DNA from: Draconibacterium orientale
Lineage (GTDB): Bacteria > Bacteroidota > Bacteroidia > Bacteroidales > UBA12170
Length of the DNA: 39,562 nt
Direction: 5' to 3'
NCBI GenBank assembly: GCA_020718315.1
Contig: DYSK01000002.1
Span: 1-39,562 of the forward strand
Numbering within the stretch: the stretch's first letter is position 1; each line of letters starts with the position of its first letter. A program made the position numbers and the translations under genes. The notes beneath the pieces were generated by a model. It was not told the DNA's origin. It was given only the letters and a program-made list of their open reading frames with translations, and made no database searches. Of this stretch, positions 8,720 to 16,725 are shown piece by piece.

Positions 8720-9715
8720 TTAGAATTTTCTAATACCAATAATTTCGCGAACGTCTTTGATGGTTTTAGCGGCGCTTTCACGGGCTCTTTCGGCCCCGTT
8801 TCGCGTTACTTTGCTCAGATAATCGGTATCTTTATAGATGTCTAAGATGCGCTCTCGAATGGGTTCTGTAAAAAGAATTACATCTTCGGCGAGTTGTTTT
8901 TTTAAGTCGCCATACCGAATTTCGCAGCTATTCCACAATCCATCAAAATGCAAAACGGTATCGGATGTTGAAACAACCGCCATCAAATCGAAAAGATTTT
9001 GAATTACAGCCGGTTTTTCTTGGTTTGGCATGGTTGGTCCGCTATCGGTAACGGCTTTCATAATTTTTTTCCGAATCGACTTTGGGTCTTCAACCAAGAA
9101 AACAGCATTTCCTTCGCCTTCCGATTTTCCCATTTTTCCACTTCCGTCTAATCCGGGAATTTTCACCAAAGACTCGCCAAAATTATACGCCTGAGGAATT
9201 GGAAAATAGTCGGTTTTATACATTCTGTTGAATCGGCGGGCAAAAGTGCGCATCATTTCCAAGTTCTGCTCCTGATCTTTTCCGACCGGAACTTTCGCCG
9301 CTTTGTGAATAATCACATCGGCTGCCATAAGCGTTGGATAAGTCAGGAGTCCGGCGTTCACGTTTTCGGGTTGTTGGCGCACTTTGTCTTTGAACGAGGT
9401 AACTCTTTCCAATTCGCCCAGATAGGCATTCATATTTAGCAATAAATAGAGTTCAACGACTTCAGGAACATCGCTTTGCACATAAACACACGCTTTTTCG
9501 GGATTGATGCCGCAAGCCAAATATTCGGCTAAAACAGAACGAACATTGTCGTGGAGATTTACGGGTGTTGGATGGGTAGTGAGGGAATGATAATCGGCAA
9601 TAAAGAAGAATGCATTGCTGTTTTCCTGCATTTTTACAAAATTCTTTACAGCGCCAAAATAGTTGCCCAAGTGTAAATTTCCGGTTGGGCGAATGCCACT
9701 AACGACTGTTTCCAT
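8720..9715 (-). CDS. trpS: Tryptophanyl-tRNA synthetase
   Basis: Charges tRNA-Trp in the cytoplasm; class I aminoacyl-tRNA synthetase. From the ATG at 9715 it is 331 residues and begins METVVSGIRPTGNLHLGNYFG, where HLGN (15-18) is the HIGH-type ATP motif. KMGKS (about 194-198) is the KMSKS loop, with the usual GSGKMGKSEGEGN surroundings. A TTG at 9739 would add eight residues, but it overlaps the TAnnTTTG promoter element (9737-9744), so the ATG is preferred. It is a stand-alone gene between hisS and hflX, with its own promoter and a weak hairpin after it. Confidence 0.96.
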   Translation of the reverse strand: METVVSGIRPTGNLHLGNYFGAVKNFVKMQENSNAFFFIADYHSLTTHPTPVNLHDNVRSVLAEYLACGINPEKACVYVQSDVPEVVELYLLLNMNAYLGELERVTSFKDKVRQQPENVNAGLLTYPTLMAADVIIHKAAKVPVGKDQEQNLEMMRTFARRFNRMYKTDYFPIPQAYNFGESLVKIPGLDGSGKMGKSEGEGNAVFLVEDPKSIRKKIMKAVTDSGPTMPNQEKPAVIQNLFDLMAVVSTSDTVLHFDGLWNSCEIRYGDLKKQLAEDVILFTEPIRERILDIYKDTDYLSKVTRNGAERARESAAKTIKDVREIIGIRKF

Positions 9716-9736
9716 ATTTGAATGCTGATTTGTTGG

Positions 9737-9744
9737 CAAATTTA
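9737..9744 (-). promoter_or_regulatory. Putative TAnnTTTG promoter of trpS
   Basis: Minus strand TAAATTTG ends 21 bases before the trpS ATG at 9715. It overlaps the alternative TTG start at 9739, which argues against that start. Confidence 0.5.
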
Positions 9745-9852
9745 CATAATCTTACCCGAAACGCATCTATTTTTTTGGTTTACCACAGCAATGGCTGCTT
9801 TACAAACGAGGCAATCATTTGTTTTTCGATTCCAAAAAGCGTTTTTTGTTTC

Positions 9853-11217
9853 TTATTGAATTGAATGAAGAAAATCGGCGATGGCAAGCTCCTTTTGTTC
9901 GCCGCTTTCCATGTTTTTGACGGTGAGAACTGATTTTTTCAATTCTTCTTCCCCAACAATCACCACAAAAGGAATTTTTTTATCATCGGCATATTTCATT
10001 TGTTTCTTCATTTTTGCGGCTTCCGGATAAATTTCGGCATTCACGCCCAATTTTCGTATCTGAGCCAAAATGGGCAAACAAAAAGCTTCTTCGGCTTTGC
10101 CAAAATTCACAAAAAACACTTTGGTATTTTCGGTTTGTTGCTTTGGGTATGCATTTAACTCGTTCAAAACATCAAAAATGCGATCGGCGCCAAAGGAAAT
10201 TCCAACGCCCGAAACATCTTTCAAGCCAAATATCCCGGTCAAATCGTCGTAACGGCCGCCGCCACAAACACTGCCAATCTGAACATCTTTTGCTTTCACT
10301 TCGAAAATTGTTCCGGTATAGTAATTCAATCCACGTGCAAGCGTTAAATCCAGCTCAACTTCATTTTTCAGCTCGAAGAGGCGCAAATATTGGATAATCT
10401 CCAGCATTTCGTCAACGCCTTTCAATCCAATTTCCGAAGAGGCCAATACGTTTTTCAATGAGGCTAACTTTTCTGCTGTATTTCCGCTCAACAAAAGAAT
10501 GGGCTGAAGTTGATCAATCGCTTTTTTTGGCAAGCCTTTTTCGAGCAGTTCTTTGTTTACATTTTCCAAACCAATTTTGTCGAGTTTGTCGATAGCTACT
10601 GTAATATCAATGATTTTATCGGCCTGACCAATTATTTCGGCTATTCCGGAAAGTATTTTTCTATTGTTCAGTTTTACCACAATTTGGACATCAAAATCAG
10701 AGAAAATGGCATCGATCAACTGAACCAACTCTACTTCGTTTAGCAAGGCATTGTTGCCAATTACATCGGCATCGCATTGAAAAAATTCGCGATAACGACC
10801 TTTTTGAGGTCTGTCGGCGCGCCAAACGGGCTGAATCTGATAGCGTTTAAACGGGAAATTGATTTCGTTTTGATGTTGTACAACAAATCGAGCAAAAGGA
10901 ACGGTTAAATCGTAGCGTAGTCCTTTCTCGCTGATAGAAGTGGTGAATTTGGGACTGTTTTTTTCGTTCAATTCGGCATCCGAAACTTTGCTAAGGAAAT
11001 CGCCAGAATTCAGGATTTTGAAGAGCAATTTATCGCCTTCTTCGCCATATTTTCCCATCAGCGTAGAAAGATTTTCCATCGCCGGAGTTTCGATAGGCTG
11101 ATATCCAAATCGAATAAAATGCTTTTTAATCGTTCCGAAAATATAATTTCTTTTCAGCATCTCAGCGGGAGAAAAATCGCGTGTTCCTTTGGGAATGGAA
11201 GGTTTTTGAACGGCCAT
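9853..11217 (-). CDS. hisS: Histidyl-tRNA synthetase
   Basis: Charges tRNA-His; class II aminoacyl-tRNA synthetase. The 454-residue protein starts MAVQKPSIPKGTRDFSP (family N-terminus KGTRDF). Motif 2 is visible as PVWRADRPQKGRYREF and FQCDADVIG. The histidine-specific loops are LARGLNYYTG and GGGRYDDL, and motif 3 is GVGISFGADRI (about 340-350). The C-terminal anticodon-binding domain (about 365-454) is complete. It appears to be transcribed alone, with a TAnnTTTG element 22 bases upstream of the ATG. Confidence 0.96.
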   Translation of the reverse strand: MAVQKPSIPKGTRDFSPAEMLKRNYIFGTIKKHFIRFGYQPIETPAMENLSTLMGKYGEEGDKLLFKILNSGDFLSKVSDAELNEKNSPKFTTSISEKGLRYDLTVPFARFVVQHQNEINFPFKRYQIQPVWRADRPQKGRYREFFQCDADVIGNNALLNEVELVQLIDAIFSDFDVQIVVKLNNRKILSGIAEIIGQADKIIDITVAIDKLDKIGLENVNKELLEKGLPKKAIDQLQPILLLSGNTAEKLASLKNVLASSEIGLKGVDEMLEIIQYLRLFELKNEVELDLTLARGLNYYTGTIFEVKAKDVQIGSVCGGGRYDDLTGIFGLKDVSGVGISFGADRIFDVLNELNAYPKQQTENTKVFFVNFGKAEEAFCLPILAQIRKLGVNAEIYPEAAKMKKQMKYADDKKIPFVVIVGEEELKKSVLTVKNMESGEQKELAIADFLHSIQ

Positions 11218-11239
11218 TGTTTATTGATTTTAACGACCA

Positions 11240-11247
11240 CAAAGATA
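11240..11247 (-). promoter_or_regulatory. Putative TAnnTTTG promoter of hisS
   Basis: Minus strand TATCTTTG ends 22 bases before the hisS ATG, in the 56-base gap after the nitrilase-family gene. No -33 TTG was seen at standard spacing. Confidence 0.5.
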
Positions 11248-11273
11248 AAAAGAATATGATAGAAGCCGGTGCG

Positions 11274-12068
11274 CTATTTTTCGATCAAAAAACGGTCCCA
11301 ATCCAAGCCAACAGTAAATTTATTTCGAAAGTCGACGAGTTCTTTTTTGGAAAGTAAAAGGGTTTCGGTAAATTCGGTATTCGAATTTTGCTGTATCATT
11401 TTTTGTCCTTTGGCATCGTAAATATTGGAATCGCCCACATGAGGAAATCCGTTTCCATCTCTTCCAATTCGGTTTACTCCAATTGTATAAGATTGATTTT
11501 CGAGTGCTCTTGCTTTTAACAAACTCATCCATGTATCGCGACGAGCAGCAGGCCAGTTGGCTACATAAATGAGCAAATCGTATTCGTATTCACCATTCGA
11601 AAAAGTATTTTTTGACCAAACGGGAAAACGTAAATCATAACAAATCAGTGGTTTTATTTTCCATCCATTCAGCTCAACAACAATGGATTCGGATCCGCCC
11701 GTAAATTTGAGATTTTCGTTGCCCAGGCTAAACAAATGTCGTTTGTCGTATTGTTGGAAACTTCCATCTGGCCGAATCCAGAGTAGGCGGTTGTAATAAT
11801 TTCCGTTTTCGAGAATAATCAAGCTCGTGCAAATTACGGCATTTGTTTGTTGGGCTTTTTCGCGAAGCCACTGCATACTTTCGCCTTCCATGGCTTCGGC
11901 CATGTCTTCGGGCTCGATAACAAAACCGGTGTTGAACATTTCGGGAAGTACAATTAGATCTACTTTCTCTTCAATCTGTTCAATATCGTAGCTGAAGCTG
12001 GCTAAATTGGCCGTTTTGTCTTTCCAAACCAAATCGGACTGCACGATGCTAACTTTTAAATCTTGCAT
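11274..12068 (-). CDS. Nitrilase-superfamily amidase, probable omega-amidase (YafV/NIT2-like)
   Basis: A carbon-nitrogen hydrolase of 264 residues from the ATG at 12068 (MQDLKVSIVQSDLVW). The catalytic triad is complete: E43 (VLPEMFNTGF), K109 (YDKRHLFS) and C143 (LICYDLRFPVW). The motifs MFNTGF, HLFSLGNE and YDLRFPVW match the YafV/NIT2 omega-amidase branch, which hydrolyses alpha-ketoglutaramate or alpha-ketosuccinamate to the keto acid and ammonia. A longer start at 12116 is possible but lies deeper in the upstream gene and lacks family similarity. The gene overlaps the end of an aminotransferase gene by 13 bases. That enzyme would produce the ketoglutaramate if glutamine is its amino donor, so the pair fits a transaminase/omega-amidase salvage route. 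Confidence 0.88.
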   Translation of the reverse strand: MQDLKVSIVQSDLVWKDKTANLASFSYDIEQIEEKVDLIVLPEMFNTGFVIEPEDMAEAMEGESMQWLREKAQQTNAVICTSLIILENGNYYNRLLWIRPDGSFQQYDKRHLFSLGNENLKFTGGSESIVVELNGWKIKPLICYDLRFPVWSKNTFSNGEYEYDLLIYVANWPAARRDTWMSLLKARALENQSYTIGVNRIGRDGNGFPHVGDSNIYDAKGQKMIQQNSNTEFTETLLLSKKELVDFRNKFTVGLDWDRFLIEK

Positions 12069-13213
12069 AAAATAGTGGCTGCTTTTTCGAGTGTTTTTTC
12101 GCCTTTGGCAAAACAAAAACGTAGAATTTTATTGTCTTCTTTTTTCTGATAAAAGGCTGAAACGGGAACGCTGGCTATTCCAAATTCGGTTATAAGTCTT
12201 TTAGCAAAATCCATTTCTTTTTCGTCAGAAATGGCCGAATAGTCGAGTAGTTGAAAATAGGTTCCAAAAGTGGGGATTATTTTAAATCGCGCTTTTTTCA
12301 GACGATCGGTAAAGAAATCGCGCTTTTGCTGATAAAACGCTCCCAAATGAAGGTAGTTTTCCTCGTCGGCCAAAAAGTCGGCCAAAGCGTGTTGAATCGG
12401 CGTGTTTACGGAAAACACATTGAACTGATGCGCTTTTCTGAATTCGCTCATTAGATTCTCCGGGCCCAATACAAAACCTATTTTCCATCCGGTGGCATGA
12501 AAAGTTTTTCCAAAACTGCCAACAACCAAGCTCCTTTCGGCCAATTCGGGATAGGCACAAACGCTTTGATGTTTAATGCCTTCAAAAATGATGTGTTCGT
12601 ACACTTCGTCACTCAGAATGATAATATCTGTTTTCTTTGTAATCTTGTGCAATTCTTTCATGTCGTTTTGGCTCAATACACTGCCTGTTGGGTTATGCGG
12701 TGTATTGATAATGATCATTCGCGTTCGATTTGTAACCATTTTAGCTACTTCTTGCCAATCGATATGATAATCGGGCAATCTAAGTTGGGCATATTTTACA
12801 ACTCCACCATTCAAACGAACAGCCGGGCTATACGAATCGTAGGCGGGTTCAAAAATGATTACTTCGTCTTCTTCGCGGACAAAAGCACTTATGGCCGTAA
12901 AAAGCGCCTGAGTGCCGCCGGCAGTAATCGTTACTTCGCTTTCCGCGTTGTAGTCTATTGCGTAAGTTTTCGACGCCTTGGCAACAATTTGTTCGCGCAA
13001 AGCCGGAATCCCGGTCATGGGAGCATATTGATTGAATCCTGCCGTCATTTTTTTATGAATAGCAGAGATTAATTTTTCCGAGACGGGGAAATCGGGAAAT
13101 CCTTGCGACAGATTAAGTGCTTTGTGTTTAACGGCTATGCCCGACATTACTGCAAAAATGGAGGTTTCCACTCCGGGTAATTTAGAAATAATATTTCCTT
13201 TAAATTTTATCAT
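12056..13213 (-). CDS. PLP-dependent aminotransferase, methionine/glutamine aminotransferase type (YbdL-like)
   Basis: A class I/II fold-type I aminotransferase of 385 residues. Visible motifs: NLSQGFPDFPV (34-44), the PLP phosphate region TAGGTQALF, INTPHNPTGSVL with N174, SDEVYEH with D202 and Y205, and the Schiff-base lysine K236 in GSFGKTFHATGWKIGF. These match YbdL/KAT-type methionine and glutamine transaminases, which use keto-methionine or aromatic keto acids. The 3' end overlaps the omega-amidase gene by 13 bases, so the two are probably translated together. Together they could regenerate methionine from its keto acid while making the reaction irreversible. Substrate preference is inferred. 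Confidence 0.9.
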   Translation of the reverse strand: MIKFKGNIISKLPGVETSIFAVMSGIAVKHKALNLSQGFPDFPVSEKLISAIHKKMTAGFNQYAPMTGIPALREQIVAKASKTYAIDYNAESEVTITAGGTQALFTAISAFVREEDEVIIFEPAYDSYSPAVRLNGGVVKYAQLRLPDYHIDWQEVAKMVTNRTRMIIINTPHNPTGSVLSQNDMKELHKITKKTDIIILSDEVYEHIIFEGIKHQSVCAYPELAERSLVVGSFGKTFHATGWKIGFVLGPENLMSEFRKAHQFNVFSVNTPIQHALADFLADEENYLHLGAFYQQKRDFFTDRLKKARFKIIPTFGTYFQLLDYSAISDEKEMDFAKRLITEFGIASVPVSAFYQKKEDNKILRFCFAKGEKTLEKAATILCKI

Positions 13214-13384
13214 CAGATTTTTTCTTTCTAATCATTCATCTTTTTTAATCGCCTTAAAAAGAGCGCGAAGGCTTTTTGTTTGATCCCTTTGTGTAGATAC
13301 GGAAAAGGGAATTTTTGGTCTTAAAAAACCATTCAAAAATACACAAAACAAATAAAACTTCAAGCAAGTAAATCAAAAAGAACT

Positions 13385-13392
13385 TACATTTG
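13385..13392 (+). promoter_or_regulatory. Putative TAnnTTTG promoter of rsmI
   Basis: Plus strand TACATTTG ends 17 bases before the rsmI ATG, giving a very short leader. The region upstream, shared with the divergent aminotransferase gene, is AT-rich. Confidence 0.5.
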
Positions 13393-13409
13393 AAAAAAAT
13401 ATTTATTGG

Positions 13410-14084
13410 ATGTCGAAACTTTTTTTGGTACCTACTCCCATAGGAAATCTGGAAGATATCACCCTCAGGGCAATACGTGTTCTGAAAGAAGTTGATGTGC
13501 TGCTGGCCGAAGATACACGAACAAGCGGCCAATTGCTCAAACACTTAGGCATCGAAAAACGAATGATGTCTTATCATATTCACAACGAACACAAAACAAT
13601 TGTTCATCTGGTTGAGCGGATTTTAAGAGGAGAAACAATGGCTTTGATAAGCGATGCCGGAACGCCTGCAATTTCCGATCCCGGCTTTTTGTTGGTTCGT
13701 GAATGTTTAAAAAACAACATTGAGGTTGACTGTTTGCCGGGAGCAACTGCTTTTGTTCCTGCGCTGGTAAATTCTGGTTTGCCAAATGATCGTTTTCATT
13801 TTGAAGGATTTTTACCTCATAAGAAAGGACGTCAAACGCGATTAAAAGAATTGGCCGAGAAGCCATTTACCATGATTTTTTACGAATCGCCTCATCGGCT
13901 GATCAAAAGTTTGGCGCAATTTGCGGAATTTTTTGGTGGCGAACGACAAGCCAGTGTTTCGAGGGAGTTGAGCAAAATGTACGAAGAAACCGTAAGAGGA
14001 AGTTTGACGGAGCTGTATCAGCATTTTGAAAAACAAGGCGTAAGAGGCGAAATTGTGGTGGTGATTGCCGGAAAACCCATTTAA
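13410..14084 (+). CDS. rsmI: 16S rRNA (cytidine(1402)-2'-O)-methyltransferase
   Basis: Uses SAM to methylate the ribose of C1402 in the 16S rRNA decoding centre. The 224-residue protein has the tetrapyrrole-methylase fold: LFLVPTPIGNLEDITLRA (4-21), AEDTRTSGQLLKHLGI, the glycine/aspartate motif LISDAGTPAISDPG, CLPGATAFVPALVNSGLP, and FYESPHRL. It is shorter than the E. coli enzyme (286 residues) because the C-terminal extension is missing, as often in Bacteroidota. It is a single plus-strand gene, divergent from the aminotransferase. Its TAA lies in the TTAA that also holds the stop of the convergent metallophosphoesterase gene. Confidence 0.95.
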   Translation: MSKLFLVPTPIGNLEDITLRAIRVLKEVDVLLAEDTRTSGQLLKHLGIEKRMMSYHIHNEHKTIVHLVERILRGETMALISDAGTPAISDPGFLLVRECLKNNIEVDCLPGATAFVPALVNSGLPNDRFHFEGFLPHKKGRQTRLKELAEKPFTMIFYESPHRLIKSLAQFAEFFGGERQASVSRELSKMYEETVRGSLTELYQHFEKQGVRGEIVVVIAGKPI

Positions 14085-15016
14085 TTTTTCGACAACTCAA
14101 AAAGCGTAATTTCAGGCAAACAGTTGTAGCGCAATGCAACGCCCGAAACACCACAGCCTGTGGAAGTATAGCCGCGCATTTGGCCTAAATTCCAAAACCC
14201 ACTAATGTATTTATTTCCCTCTGTTTGGTGCGATATCAACGCTTTTCCCCCCGGAAGACAAATTTGTCCACCGTGTGTGTGGCCACACAAATAAAGGGCA
14301 TATTCGTTTTCGGCGGCTATGTCGGCCAATTCGGAAGTATGTACCAAAGCAATTTTGAACGCTTTTTCGGGTGTGAACGCCAAAAGGCTGGCATCGGTAT
14401 AATACGAGAAAGGATCGTCAGCGCCGCTGACAATCAGTTTATCATCGCCTCTTTTTAGTTCCACGGTTTCATTTATCAATAGTCGGATTCCGCTTTCATT
14501 TTCGAAATTCGCCATCAAATACGTGTCGTGATTTCCCAGAACGGCCAAAGGCCCAAATTCTGCTTGAATATGATGGGCGATTTTCTTTATCGGTTTCAAT
14601 ATATGCGTAAACACTCCTGCACTAGATTGCCGATAATCGCCCGTTAGAACGCAAAGATCAAAATCGACTTCTCTTATTCGTTCGATGATAGTATCTTCCA
14701 ATCCGGCTACACTATCAATATGTAGATCGGATAAATGAAGAATCCGAAAGCCATCAAATTGGGCGGGAAGGTTGGGAAAAGAAAGGCGGTGTTTTTGAAT
14801 GCGAATTTTAAACACATTGGCCAATCCGGCTTGATACAAACCAAAAAGTTTCATAAAAAAGACAAAAACCCCAAGTGCTTTGGTAAATAAATTCCAATTG
14901 CTTTTGCTTTTTTGTCCGTGTCTTTTATGCTTATAGTTATCCGTTTCCAGCACCGATCGGGTTACAGCCCAAATGAGGCGTTTGTTTTTTTCTTCTTCGC
15001 TCAGCGGATAGCTCAT
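14081..15016 (-). CDS. Membrane-anchored calcineurin-like metallophosphoesterase
   Basis: A 311-residue protein from the ATG at 15016 (MSYPLSEEEKNKR). An N-terminal cytoplasmic part is followed by a hydrophobic segment at about 44-69. The phosphoesterase domain has all metal-binding motifs: LSDLHID (D97, H99), LTGDYR (D127), LGNHDTY (N162, H163), LVHTSE and CGHTHGGQICLPGG (245-248). Related YkuE/YaeI-like proteins act at the membrane, some on UDP-diacylglucosamine or other phosphodiesters; the substrate here is unknown. An in-frame upstream start at 15052 would overlap the hydrolase gene by 26 bases, whereas the chosen start leaves a 10-base gap. It is cotranscribed with the alpha/beta hydrolase and converges on rsmI. 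Confidence 0.88.
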   Translation of the reverse strand: MSYPLSEEEKNKRLIWAVTRSVLETDNYKHKRHGQKSKSNWNLFTKALGVFVFFMKLFGLYQAGLANVFKIRIQKHRLSFPNLPAQFDGFRILHLSDLHIDSVAGLEDTIIERIREVDFDLCVLTGDYRQSSAGVFTHILKPIKKIAHHIQAEFGPLAVLGNHDTYLMANFENESGIRLLINETVELKRGDDKLIVSGADDPFSYYTDASLLAFTPEKAFKIALVHTSELADIAAENEYALYLCGHTHGGQICLPGGKALISHQTEGNKYISGFWNLGQMRGYTSTGCGVSGVALRYNCLPEITLFELSKN

Positions 15017-15026
15017 GATATAAATG

Positions 15027-15872
15027 TTATTTTGGAACCAAGAAATCACCAATTTTTTCCCAAAATCCCTCTTCCAAATGACAATTAGAATGTCCTCGAC
15101 CAGGGATTTCCCATAGTATCGCTTTGGGTTGTGCTTTTTTTAATTTGTGAGCCTGTTCCAGCGGAACAATTTTATCGTCGACACCTTGAATGAGTAAAAA
15201 ATCAGCATTCGACTTAGCGATATTATTCACTGGAGCAATGGCGTCAAAGTCGAGCTTTGTGCGCCATTTTACAAATTTGAAGAACAGCCAAATAAATGGA
15301 AAATAAGGAATATGACGATCGCTGATTTGCTTGCGCATCACTTCGAGCGGATGCGAAAAAGCCCCCACGGTGACTACTTTTCGAATACGCTCATCGCGAC
15401 TAGCAGCTAAAATAGAAGATGCGCCGCCAATTGATAAGCCGATGAGCGAAATTTCCTTGTTATGATGGTATTCATCCTTGTTTATAAAATCAATGGCCGA
15501 ATCAATGTCTTCGGCAAATTTAACAACAGTCATGTGGTTTTCTTGGTGACTGTTTCCGTGTCCACGGGCATCAAAAGCAAACAGATTGAATCCGCGGCAG
15601 CAAAGCTTTCTTAAATAAGGAGCCATGCGTTCTACGTTTCGTCCCCAGCCATGAACAAGAATCAAGGTGGGGAAATCCGGATTTACATTCACTTTCCAAG
15701 CATAAAGTTCCTTTCCTTTTATGGAGGGAAAGCGAACTTCTTTAATTTCTTTGCCAATATCTTTTGGAATCGTATTGTGCGGATTTACAGGATTTTTAAA
15801 TCCTCTTACAATTAGAAAGAGCAGGAGTGCAGAAACGGCAATAACAAAAAATAAAATATAGTAAAACAGCAT
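15027..15872 (-). CDS. Membrane-anchored alpha/beta hydrolase
   Basis: A 281-residue protein. The N-terminal helix (2-22, LFYYILFFVIAVSALLLFLI) is a membrane anchor, and the alpha/beta-hydrolase domain follows. The oxyanion region is LVHGWGRN (73-79). The nucleophile elbow GLSIGG has S147, the acid is D232 or D233 in QGVDDKIVP, and the base is H261 in GRGHSNCH, so the triad is complete. It resembles the YqkD/FrsA-like lipase or esterase group; the substrate is unknown. It is first in a two-gene operon with the metallophosphoesterase, 10 bases apart, suggesting related work at the membrane. Confidence 0.88.
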   Translation of the reverse strand: MLFYYILFFVIAVSALLLFLIVRGFKNPVNPHNTIPKDIGKEIKEVRFPSIKGKELYAWKVNVNPDFPTLILVHGWGRNVERMAPYLRKLCCRGFNLFAFDARGHGNSHQENHMTVVKFAEDIDSAIDFINKDEYHHNKEISLIGLSIGGASSILAASRDERIRKVVTVGAFSHPLEVMRKQISDRHIPYFPFIWLFFKFVKWRTKLDFDAIAPVNNIAKSNADFLLIQGVDDKIVPLEQAHKLKKAQPKAILWEIPGRGHSNCHLEEGFWEKIGDFLVPK

Positions 15873-15891
15873 TGGACAATGATTTATTGAA

Positions 15892-15899
15892 CAAATCTA
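15892..15899 (-). promoter_or_regulatory. Putative TAnnTTTG promoter of the hydrolase operon
   Basis: Minus strand TAGATTTG ends 19 bases before the hydrolase ATG. Confidence 0.5.
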
Positions 15900-15933
15900 C
15901 AAAATTCGGCTAAGCAAAAATAGAAAGAAGAAC

Positions 15934-16665
15934 TTAAACGCTTTGCAATTCAGTTCTGTGGTTTACGCGAACAATTTCGTTGTTTAGATAATCATTTGCA
16001 ATTTCGCCATCGATTAAGCGCACAATTCGGTGGCAATGTTTGGCAATAGTTTCTTCGTGTGTGACAATGATTACGGTATTTCCTGCAGCATGAATTTCTT
16101 CAAAAAGACCCATAATTTCAATGGATGTTTTGGAATCGAGGTTTCCTGTTGGCTCGTCGGCCAAGATTATAGAAGGATTGTTTACCAAAGCTCTTGCAAC
16201 TGCTACACGCTGACGTTGGCCGCCCGAAAGTTCGTTTGGGCGGTGATCCATTCTGTCCGATAGATGAACATTGGTGAGTGTTTTGGTGGCTTTTTCGATT
16301 CTGTCTTTTTTGGAATATCCGGCATAAATCAATGGTAGCATCACGTTTTCCAGTGCTGTTGAACGAGGCAGTAAGTTGAAGGTTTGAAAAACAAAACCAA
16401 TTTCACGGTTTCGGATTTCGGCCAGTTCGTTGTCTTTCATCTTGCTCACATCGTGGCCGGCAAGAAAATATTCCCCTCGCGTTGGTGTGTCGAGACATCC
16501 TAAAATATTCATCAAAGTAGATTTTCCGGAGCCCGAAGGTCCCATTAAGGCTACATATTCATTTTTATAAATATCGATACTAATGCTTTTGATGGCTACC
16601 ACCAACTGTGTTCCTACCTGATAATGTTTTGCAATATCTTTGATAGCGATAACTTTTTCGCGCAT
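15934..16665 (-). CDS. ABC transporter ATP-binding protein, LolD/MacB type, without adjacent permease
   Basis: A 243-residue nucleotide-binding subunit. Walker A GPSGSGKST (42-50), Q-loop Q94 (FVFQTFNLLP), signature LSGGQ (146-150), Walker B IILADE (166-171) and H-loop H203 are all intact. The pattern NEYVALMGPSGSGKSTLMN with GFVFQTFNLLPR is typical of the LolD/FtsE/MacB group, which drives mechanotransmission of lipoproteins or substrates rather than solute import. No MacB/FtsX-like permease gene is next to it on either side, so the partner must be elsewhere. It is monocistronic, with a TAnnTTTG element 22 bases upstream. Confidence 0.92.
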   Translation of the reverse strand: MREKVIAIKDIAKHYQVGTQLVVAIKSISIDIYKNEYVALMGPSGSGKSTLMNILGCLDTPTRGEYFLAGHDVSKMKDNELAEIRNREIGFVFQTFNLLPRSTALENVMLPLIYAGYSKKDRIEKATKTLTNVHLSDRMDHRPNELSGGQRQRVAVARALVNNPSIILADEPTGNLDSKTSIEIMGLFEEIHAAGNTVIIVTHEETIAKHCHRIVRLIDGEIANDYLNNEIVRVNHRTELQSV

Positions 16666-16687
16666 AATTATGGTTTTGTATTGGTTT

Positions 16688-16695
16688 CAAAATTA
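16688..16695 (-). promoter_or_regulatory. Putative TAnnTTTG promoter of the ABC ATPase gene
   Basis: Minus strand TAATTTTG ends 22 bases before the ATG at 16665. Confidence 0.5.
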
Positions 16696-16725
16696 GACAT
16701 AATTCTTCAAACGATTTGAACATTT

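Noticed and set aside
9716..9739. TTG-started extension of trpS
   Set aside because: It overlaps the promoter element, and the conserved family N-terminus starts at the ATG at 9715.
12497..13072. 191-codon plus-strand ORF inside the aminotransferase gene
   Set aside because: Antisense shadow of a complete, motif-rich gene.
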